From positions 1-64,000 of the forward strand of contig JAKKUS010000754.1 of NCBI GenBank assembly GCA_023238725.1: a stretch of 64,000 nucleotides of DNA, in the 5' to 3' direction. A program made the position numbers and the translations under genes. The DNA is from Scortum barcoo. Taxonomy: Eukaryota > Chordata > Actinopteri > Centrarchiformes > Terapontidae. The notes under the pieces are model-generated. The model had not been told where the DNA came from. It saw nothing but the letters and a program-made list of their open reading frames with translations, and did no database searches. Shown one piece after another: positions 41,301 to 48,295 of this stretch (the first letter of the stretch is position 1; each line of letters opens with the position of its first letter).

Positions 41301-43315
41301 ACTTATGCCAAGTTTTAGCACTTACCCATTTCTTGTAATTGCCACTTGTGACCACTTGCTGACCAGTGTTCAGCAGAACTAACCTCAGCACGCAAGAAAC
41401 TGGCACGAGATTTGTGTGAAAAAACACAACCTCTCATTCACTTGAATGCATCCAGCCTGGCAACACAGCAGGAGTGTGAATGCAGAGGGCTACAACAAGA
41501 AGAACAAAAAAAAACTAAACTCAACATAAATCAGGAAGTCTCTCTATTGGCCAATTAAATACATACAAGTGCACATTCCAGGTAGATTACTTACTTTTGT
41601 AAAAGTGAACAGCATATTTTCTGCTGTCCATCGTCGTGGAAGAAAATAAAATAGTTGCCACTGTGGTCACTTTCTAGCAGTAAAATCAATGAACCATTGT
41701 GCAGTATTTTGATGTCTGATAGATCTTTAAACACTCATGTGTACAGCCTCTGTGTTGTTTTTACACTTAAGACCAGAAATGACAAGTCTTTAGTAGTCAG
41801 GACGTCTCAGCTCAAGTTTTATTTTTCCAGTTTCAAAACATCTTACTTTTTCATCTTGTTTTGTGTGGATTTTAGTGCTGCTTCATGACTTTCTTGAACT
41901 GTCCCTTTTCAGTATAGGCAGGGTATTAACCAAGATGTGTAATAGTTAGTGTTTAAAAAACAAAAAATCAGCAAAGACAGGTGTATTAAAAAATACCAGT
42001 TGTTGCATCTGTGCCCAAAGTCAATGTCATTATCCAGCAACCTTTAACCCCAAAGACAAACTGCACCACCGGTGGACTACAGAGGACTCACACTCAGATG
42101 TCAGATGTGCAAGTGTCATAATTGGCCACCTGATTTGAAAGTCAGTCATCACCTGGAAAACTGAGCCAAAATTACTGTTAAGTTTAAAGTTAAGTTCGGT
42201 GCTCTGAGCCTGATTCGTGTGAATGTCACCTTACAATATTGTCGAAGAAAGTGACAGAGTGTCTCATCTGGGAGAGTCAGAGGTGTGAACGATGCCACAG
42301 ACTTCCTGCAGAGACACAAACACAACCAGCTGCAGCCCGCGAGTTCATCAGAGCGGAGGCAGGATCAATGTCCATTGTTTGCCTCGGAGGGCTTTACAGA
42401 ACTGTACAGTTGTGACACAGAGAACAACTTCTGCCCTCCATAGACCCTCAAACCGAGTCAGGAAAAACTTCAAAAAACCCTTTATGGGGAAAAAGAAGAA
42501 ACCTGAGGAAGAGCCACAGATGAGGGATCCCTCTCTCCTGGGATGGACAGACGTGCAATAGATGCCACATGTACAGAGAACATCATCATCAGTCATATAT
42601 GGATGTTAAACATGGGTCGTAATAAACTGTACATAAACTGAGTTCATGGGTAGACATGTAGACATGTATTACATATATACTGTATATAATCATCCTCTCC
42701 ATATTAATTCAGTGTTTTTTGCACTATTTTTATTGTTTACAACAAACAGAAACCATTGGAATGTGCTATATAGGCATTTTATTTAAATTGTTGCTCACTG
42801 ATATACCTATTTGTTTTCCACATACCTGTGTATGTGATAGTTCTGTCTATTTTTTACATTTATTTGTTCAGCTTTGTTGCTTGTTGTTGTTGTTGCTGTT
42901 GTTGTTCTTGGTTGTTATGTCTGTTCCTGTGTACACTGAGAGCAATGAAAAAAACCCATCAAGATTCATATGACTTGTTCCTTGTAATATGGATTTTTAT
43001 TCCTCTGCACTAGTGATAGCCATAGCCAGAGGCAGTGTATTTTCAGGTTTTCCCTCCATACGTTCGTTCCATTCAGTGAACACTCCGGAAACGCCTGGAG
43101 GAAATATCATTACACATGGCACAAACGTCCACTTGGACTGAGGGATGACCTGATTTTTATCACATATTGGATGATTATTGTGTCTGATGGATAAAAACTA
43201 AATGAGTGTTGTTTCTCTGTCCTCAGGTGTACACAGCATCCAACCCCAATGGGACGACCACAGGGAAGACCTTCAAGGTTCACCTTCAGCTCTGGGACAC
43301 AGCTGGACAGGAGAG
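38321..43315 (+). CDS. rab27b: Rab27b GTPase gene, first two coding exons only
   Basis: Rab27b is a small GTPase of secretory and lysosome-related organelles; in its GTP form it recruits effectors such as synaptotagmin-like proteins. Two coding exons are visible, 38340-38492 and 43227-43315, joined in phase 0. They give [19 protein letters not shown]..., with the P-loop GDSGVGKT at residues 16-23, switch I ITTVGIDF at 39-46 and WDTAGQE at 74-80. The start MTDGDYDYL, and [11 protein letters not shown] where the paralogue differs, favour Rab27b over Rab27a. The loop [12 protein letters not shown] is slightly longer than I recall for mammals. The exon before the ATG begins at an acceptor (TTTTCTGCAG) 19 bases upstream. 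Exons for residues 81 to about 218 (NKxD, ETSAA, prenylated Cys tail) were not found downstream. They may be lost, or may lie beyond sik1 and the window. Confidence 0.93.
38340..38492 (+). CDS. rab27b: rab27b coding exon 1 (residues 1-51)
   Basis: The ATG follows GCAGTCATCACT. The exon encodes 51 whole codons ending REKRV, then the donor GTGAGT at 38493. It carries the nucleotide-binding P-loop (GDSGVGKT, residues 16-23) and the switch I threonine (T41). The acceptor is at 38319-38320. An open frame continues past the donor into the intron, but protein resemblance stops exactly at the GT. Confidence 0.95.
38891..39397. mobile_element. Foldback Tc1-like transposon remnant in rab27b intron
   Basis: Two long inverted arms face each other. 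ACATTGTAGATTAATACTG, AACACATATGGAATTATG, AAAAAGTGTT and ATTTTTCAGAGTAGCCACC on the left mirror GGCTACTCTGAAAAATCT, AACACTTTTTTC, ATTCCATATG and AATCTACAATGTAG on the right. The right end closes with CTTTTGATTTTGACTGG and TACTGTA, the usual outer end of this fish Tc1 family; the left outer end is lost. The centre (CACACCTGTTTAATTG, CTCATGAAGCTGACTGAG) is the short linker of deletion derivatives. No transposase remains. Confidence 0.85.
40884..41070 (-). mobile_element. LINE/SINE 3' tail (AATCAGAATCAG type), antisense
   Basis: AATCAGAATCAGAATGGGAT, then TACTGCCGAGTATTTTTACA, then AGGAATTTGTACAGGTGTT. In reverse this matches the common fish retroelement end with an ATTCTGATTCTGATT tail. The adjoining A-rich sequence to about 41070 probably belongs to it. 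It lies in the rab27b intron. Confidence 0.65.
42376..42605 (+). repeat. CCTCGGAG/AAAAACTTC repeat family, copy 2
   Basis: Nearly identical in core to 22456-22692: GCCTCGGAGGGCTTTACAG, CAGGAAAAACTTC, AAACCCTTTATGGGGAAAAA, GAGCCACAGATGAGGGATCC, GATGGACAGACGTGCAATAG. It carries an extra ACAGAGAACAACTTCTGCC segment in place of the ACACCCTCTGTCC seen in copies 1 and 3. It lies in the rab27b intron. Confidence 0.85.
42874..42917. repeat. (TTG)n microsatellite
   Basis: An imperfect TTG trinucleotide run with TGC and TTC interruptions, about 310 bp before rab27b coding exon 2. Confidence 0.75.
43227..43315 (+). CDS. rab27b: rab27b coding exon 2 (residues 52 to about 81)
   Basis: The acceptor TCTGTCCTCAG precedes GTGTACACAGCATCC, and the exon ends GACAGGAGAG before the donor GTGAGC. 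It encodes [28 protein letters not shown] and the first two bases of Arg81, so it ends in phase 2. Q79 in WDTAGQE is the residue needed for GTP hydrolysis. Read-through past the donor would stop at once (AGG TGA). Confidence 0.95.
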
Positions 43316-45425
43316 GTGAGCCGCTCGTCACACTGGGACTCCTTTTATATGCCATCATCTGCTTTTTCAAAATTCTGCACACAGTTGATTTTTAAAGTAT
43401 TTTAATATATTGTAGATTTGTTGCTTAAACAAGAACTTTCATAATAATTACAACAAATGTCACCTCTTTACTGGGTGGATTGTACCTTACAGTTACAGAA
43501 ATGAATCCAAAATGTTGCAGTATGCTTCATTTGGCTCCAAACTAAATTTGGTCCCAAACTAAAGTCAAAGCAATACAATAGAAAACAGATGTATATGCAT
43601 TCACTATACATATTATTGGACCATAGGATAGTTTTAGAATTACAGCAGTGCTAGTCTTCTGCATTTGGCCACAAGTTCTCATCAACATCCCCTGAAATCT
43701 TCTGCAGGTATGGCATCCAATAAGAACATCTGATCATGTGGATGGTGGACATAAACTTTCCACCTCCATGATAATTAGACTTAAAAGAATTCACCTTTTT
43801 ATAATGGCCTAAGCTGCAGTCTGCCCAGATGAGTTTTCAGTCTACAGCAGTAGATGTGTAGAGTTTCTGCTTTCCTGATGTCAGTCGCAGCCACAACATC
43901 AAACAGCTGATTGTGTTAAGTGGTACCTAGGCCCCCCTCCTACACTGAAAGGTTCAAGGGTGAAACAACAGATGCATATCTATGATTGTGTTTATGTTTG
44001 CGTGTGCCTCCTCGCCCGTGTAGACGGCATGTGTCAATCATGCATGCGTGTGTGGTCTTTAATTGGAACTGGCCGTGATCTTTTGAATCTGTTTCTAAAG
44101 GCCTGATGACTCATTACACGGTGAGTCAGTGCTGGTTACATAATTCCAACTTAATTTCTTCAGCTCAGTGTAATGGAACAAATTCCTGGTTTCGTAAATT
44201 TAATCCAGCACCGAGTCCTTTCCCACCTGTGTGATCACTTTGTCAGGCTGTCTGTTGTGGATACACCTCTCATATCTGCAGCTTTATCCTGATTGTTTGC
44301 ATGTTACATATTTGCAGAGAGAGCTTCATGAGTAATGTGTACACAGAGTAATGTTCCTGTTGCTGGTGTCGCACCCAGAAGCCCAGCACGCCACAGAGCA
44401 TACAATTAACAGGGCAGGTCCCATTACTTACAGGTGGGGATTCATCGACAGCACACACCATCTACTGCTCATTCGTTTTTACCAGTTAAGGCTCATACCA
44501 ATCACAGAAATGTAAGGCCTTGTCACAGACCAGTTAGTATAAGTTAGAAGTTTCCTGATTAATTTATTTAATACAAATACCATTTTATTACTGATTACTT
44601 GTCCCTGATTGTGTGATAACTCCTTTACAAAGGAGATTTTCACAAAAATGTAACTCTAGATATATACCCCCACCTTAATCCACACAGCTAAAGACATTTT
44701 TTCATAGTCTTTTTTTCAGAGATCCAGTTTCACATTATAAGTTCCTGTGTGACAGGACTGACTTTTTGAATTTCTTTGATGCAGAAAAAGTTCAATCTCA
44801 TCTTTGATTAAGTTTTAATATTCATTCATTGTTGAAATGATTATTAAGATGTTATCGCTATTGTATTTTATATTTGTATGAAAATTTTAAAACTCATCCA
44901 GTGGCCTATAAAAGGACCACCTAACTCATTAGAATGAGTGACAAATTATATATTTCAGACATTTTATTTATTTTATTGCACATTTGAGAACATTTCAGAG
45001 GAACATTTTCCATTCAACAATTCATTTAATATTTCATTAAGCAGTTCATATAAAGATTCATTCAAATTCCATTTAATATTAACGTTCAACACAATAACCA
45101 AAAAGAGCCCAAACATTTTCTTAACTTGGAGGTGATTTGTTGGCAGTGAACTCTGATTGTACCATAATATGGGTGTCTGTGTGGTAGGTGACATCGTAAT
45201 ATTTTTTAATACTGGTCTTGCACATTGCCGTACCACACTCCCATTATAAACCAAAGTCTTTTCATTTAAACTATATTTAAAACACTCATATTAAAGTGTT
45301 TTATTTTTATTCTTATACTGCTGCTTTTTATGGTTTCTTCTATTTCATTGATCATATTTTTTCTACTTGAAATATTTGAATATCTCTTAAATTTCATGTA
45401 TGTAGCCTGGAGGGGGTTACAACTG
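43316..45425. other. Noncoding DNA where the next rab27b exon would be expected
   Basis: The next exon should encode FRSLTTAFFRDAMGF and have a phase-2 acceptor. Reading all plus-strand frames here, I did not find it. Only unique, mostly AT-rich sequence is seen, with no recognised repeat. Confidence 0.55.
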
Positions 45426-45445
45426 CATTTTGTTGTGAAATCCTG

Positions 45446-45725
45446 CAGTATAAGAAGTGAGATAAAAGTCAGCTGGACTTGCTTGAAGTTGTTGAAGAAG
45501 TTTCACCTCTCACCCAGAAGGCTTCTTCAGCTGTGACTGCCTGGTGGAGAGTCTTTTTGATTTTGAACCTCAAGTAGCTCGTATCCACAGAGTCTCCATC
45601 ATCAACTTCAAGCAAGTCCAGCTGACTTTTGTCTCACCTCTTAAGAATTACCATGAGTACCATGAATTACCTGAATGATGGAGAACCTGCAGAGACATAA
45701 TCCTGCAGTATGTAATATCACAAAA
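45446..45725. mobile_element. Penelope-like element terminal region with long inverted repeat
   Basis: The arm AAAAGTCAGCTGGACTTGC... at 45464-45491 (28 bases) is repeated perfectly and inverted at 45603-45630. Near-perfect pairing extends each arm to about 45 bases. Between them lies TTTCACCTCTCACCCAGAAG followed by GCTTCTTCAGCTGTGACTG, a signature I associate with the terminal repeat of fish Penelope-like (Neptune-type) elements. After the right arm, ATGAATTACCTGAATGATGG and AGAACCTGCAGAGACAT fit the same element. Transcribed, the arms would form a strong hairpin. Confidence 0.7.
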
Positions 45726-46009
45726 AAGGAAATAATCAACAATGTCATAAAGACAATATTGTTGGGCAACAATACTAAAAAACGTGCACTCATTTAACCC
45801 TTTTATGGGATCACTGTGCAACTCAGCACTATCTGATTATAATTCATTTGTCAGGTTGAAGGCAAAAGTATTGATAAAGTTCAATTGTCACTATTTTGAA
45901 TATTAATATTAACAAGTTTATCCATTATTTTACATGAATTTATTTATAACATCATACATAACACCATGAATACATTCATAGCATCAACAAAACATTTTTA
46001 GAAACAATG
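45726..46009. other. AT-rich noncoding spacer between Penelope-like pieces
   Basis: No recognisable coding or repeat content. It is probably diverged element or inserted sequence, since both flanks derive from Penelope-like elements. Confidence 0.45.
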
Positions 46010-46515
46010 TGTTTATAGTTGATATGATCTCCTGTGCTGGGCCAAACGCTTGTGGAGCGCTTGTTTTGTTTCCTCCATGTAGAGGTCCGAGCATTGCTCA
46101 CCGCATTGGACAGCACACACCACGCTGCTCTGCTTGTGTCTGGGTGTTTTGTCCTTAAAGTGGACCAGCCTCTGTCTGTGTGCCCAGTTTGAGTACACAC
46201 ATGTTTTAAGTGCAGCCCTGATGTGTTCCTGCTCCTTCTCTGCTCACTCTCTGAGCCTGGTCTGCAGGGTCTTCATAACCCCCAGCTTGTGCTGTAGTGG
46301 ATGATGTGTACACTTCCATGTTCAGGCTCCTGTCAGCCTGGATGTGTACCACACAATCCTGAAAGGCCAGAACATTTTCCTTGACATCTTCAGTGGTACA
46401 GCATCAAGTTCACTGGTGACCCTGATGTTGTAGTCCGCTGTGTTGATGTGGTCTGTGAAGGCCTCAGCCTCCTGGGCCTTGATCCTGACACAGGTTTAGT
46501 CAGAGCACATATCCA
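46010..46515 (-). mobile_element. Penelope-like retroelement, RT C-terminus and GIY-YIG remnant
   Basis: Read from about 46510 down on the minus strand: FTDHINTADYNIRVT, then VKENVLAFQDCVVHIQADRS and LNMEVY, then HHPLQHKLGVMKTLQTRLRE, a stop, EKEQEHIRAALKTC, YSNWAHRQRLVHFKDKTPRH, SSVVCAVQCGEQCSDLY and ETKQALHKRLAQHRRS. This is the thumb end of a Penelope-type reverse transcriptase, its linker and the start of a GIY-YIG endonuclease. Frameshifts, an in-frame stop, a deletion after MEVY and loss of everything past AQHRRS show it is dead. In the endonuclease the usual DLYIGET reads DLYMEET, so a motif residue is also lost. Confidence 0.85.
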
Positions 46516-46574
46516 CCCTGCTTAGGTGCATATGTGGTCTGGAGTGAGGTTTGTTTAAAATATAAATATAAAAT

Positions 46575-46748
46575 TTTAGGGTTAGGGATCCCTCATCTGT
46601 GGCTCTTCCTCAGGTTTCTTCTTTTTCCCATAAAGGGTTTTTTGAAGTTTTTCCTGACCCGGTTCGAGGGTCTAAGGACAGAGGGTGTCACAACTGTACA
46701 GATTGTAAAGCCCTCCGAGGCAAACGATGTTTGTGATTTTGGGCTTTA
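46575..46748 (-). repeat. CCTCGGAG/AAAAACTTC repeat family, copy 3 (inverted)
   Basis: GGGATCCCTCATCTGTGGC, TCCCATAAAGGGTTTTTTG, AAGTTTTTCCTGACCCGG, AGGACAGAGGGTGTCACAAC, GCCCTCCGAGGCAAACGATG and TTTGTGATTTTGG are the reverse complement of copy 1, including the AATCACAAACATCG flank. It ends abruptly at the GGATCCCT landmark, so it is a fragment. Confidence 0.85.
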
Positions 46749-46966
46749 AATAAATACATTTGAAATTTTTAATTGGAAAATACATATACAATATATATGA
46801 AAATAATATATATATAAAAATAAATATATATATAAAAAATAAATATAATTATAAAAATAAATAAATAAATAAATAAGATTATGTAAAAATAAAAATATAA
46901 AATGTACAAGTATATACAATGAAATATACAGTGAAATATACAATAAAATATACACTATGATACAAA
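46749..46966. repeat. AT-rich low-complexity tract
   Basis: Runs of AAATATATATAT, AAATAAATAAAT and TATACAATGAAATATACAG. Minus-strand frames encode only Tyr, Ile, Leu and Phe and are not genes. The tract separates the Penelope-like block from the WEPYP-repeat frame. Confidence 0.85.
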
Positions 46967-47106
46967 GTGAGGGTAGTGGCCTCTCAATGGCTCTAGTTCG
47001 TCAGAGTCTCATTTTACTATCCTCTCACCATCCACCAGCTCTTCACACAGAGTCTTTGGTAAAATGGAGGATTGAAGACCCTCAGTCCCTTTCCTCCTCC
47101 ACGGTC

Positions 47107-47935
47107 CTAGTTGTGGGGTTGGAAAGTGAAGGGGCTTTGAGCAGCAAAGTGGTTCAGGCAGTGGAGGGGAATGGTCCATCCAGGATTGTCAGGTTTAAAA
47201 CTGAAAAAGTAGGAGAGTGGATATGGCTCCCAGATCATCGCCTGAACCTCGTCACTGGCACTGTAGTACTTCGTCAGTTCGGCTCTGATGTTGTCTGATC
47301 CGGGATACGGACTCCACTCCATCTCTCCTACTCTTTCTCCAGCGATGGACCTTTGGGCTGCTGAGGGGTTCTGGACATTGGAGGGGAAAGGACCTCCAGT
47401 CCAGCCAGGACTTCCAGGATTGCAGCTGAAATGATTTGAGGCAGGATACGGCTCCCAGATCATCTCCTGAACCTGGTCACTGGTGCTGTAGTATCAAGAA
47501 TCAAGAATCTTTATTGTCATCATGTTTTCACATAACGAAATTAAGATTGGTGACTTCCAGCTTTAAACGTAAATATATGTAAAAATATGGCATATGTACA
47601 TGAAAGTCTAAAAATTTAAAGTTGTAGTACCTCCTCAGGTCAGCTCGGGTGTAGTTCTCAATCAAGAAGGCAGGATATGGCTCCCACTGCATATGTTGAA
47701 CTTGATCAGAGGCACTGTTGTACCTCTGTTCAGCTCTTGTGCAGTGGGACCTGCCATATGGGCTCCACGCTCCCGCTCTGCCAGCAGCTCGCGAGTTCTT
47801 TCTGGTTCTCGTGCGTTGTTTCATCATCAACCTTGGTCTTGGTCCTGATGAAGCTTGTATTTCTTCAGATCGTGAGTTGTCTCTCATCTCTTCAGATCGT
47901 GAGTTGTCTCTCGTCTCTTCAGAAGTGAAATGAGG
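47107..47935 (-). pseudogene. Unrecognised WEPYP-repeat reading frame, split by a retroelement tail
   Basis: I do not recognise this family. The minus strand carries two open stretches, about 47935-47630 and 47492-47107, interrupted by 47494-47622. Together they hold three copies of a module: RAEL(x)KYYSASD(E/Q)VQ, then M(I/Q)WEPYP. The copies read RAEQRYNSASDQVQHMQWEP, then STSDQVQEMIWEPYPAS, then RAELTKYYSASDEVQAMIWE. Two copies continue with FSCNPGSPGWT or FSFKPDNPGWT and an AAQ segment. Shorter AWSPYGRS and MEWSPYPGS pieces precede RAE. The start holds two 9-residue units, RDNSRSEEM/I, then a basic stretch MMKQRTRTRKNSR. No good ATG in strong context lies before the frame; a TAA sits just upstream of 47956. 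The frame ends FTFQPHN and stop. It could be a decayed fish-specific gene, exons of an unknown gene, or part of an unknown mobile element. Confidence 0.55.
47494..47622 (-). mobile_element. 5'-truncated LINE tail with 7-bp target duplication TGTAGTA
   Basis: A 129-bp insertion is bounded by TGTAGTA at 47487-47493 and again at 47623-47629. On the minus strand it ends AATTTCGTTATGTGAAAAC, then GACAATAAAGATTCTTGATT and CTTGA, the usual 3' end of fish LINEs with a short tandem tail. It lies in the same sense as the WEPYP frame, splits the YYS codons of its second module and brings in an in-frame stop. Confidence 0.85.
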
Positions 47936-47956
47936 AGTTTCAGAACTTTCCAACAA

Positions 47957-48230
47957 AGTAGTTTATGAGTTTGGAATGTGGAATGTGGAATGTTAATGTG
48001 TCACATTTTCCCTTTATTTATCTGTAAAAATTGCCAACAGGGCAGTTGATTATTTCTTCTCTTTTCAACGTAAAGTCTTCTTTTACTACAAAACAACAAT
48101 ACCTTTGGTGAAGTTCTTTCTGGATGGGTTTCTTGGGCTTGTTGTTGTTTAACTGATATCTGTCGTGTTAAGAGATCCGACCATTGTGAGATGTAGATTT
48201 TCTCTGGGGACAACCCTGCCTCATCGGACC
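47957..48230 (-). other. Sequence downstream of sik1 exon 13, possibly decayed sik1 C-terminus
   Basis: No intact exon. A minus-strand frame over 48001-48213 contains SQWSDLLTRQISVKQQQAQ; a Gln-rich stretch is expected in the SIK1 C-terminus, but the similarity is too weak to assign. Several stops occur in every frame. Confidence 0.3.
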
Positions 48231-48272
48231 CTTGATCTTACAATCCCAGAAGCCCTTTGTAGTGTGTTTTCC

Positions 48273-48295
48273 TCAGCTGTAATGAGCTTTGAGGC
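48273..48295 (-). CDS. sik1: sik1 last coding exon, decayed
   Basis: The acceptor CTCTCCACAG precedes GCCTCAAAGC. In frame this gives GLKAHYS and a stop (TGA, 48275-48273). The next 60 bases still resemble the normal exon in shifted frames: QLRKTHYKGLLGL, then a TAA, then KIKGPMRQGCP, against the family's QLRKTTRTKGFLGLNKIKG and ARQVC. At least three small length changes within about 65 bases explain the shifts. The other exons show no such damage over roughly 1.7 kb, so random assembly error is unlikely. Confidence 0.7.

Noticed and set aside
42292..42610. Basic peptide [18 protein letters not shown] as a conserved protein
   Set aside because: It comes from the dispersed repeat shared with 22456 and 46575. 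The frame is not kept between copies.
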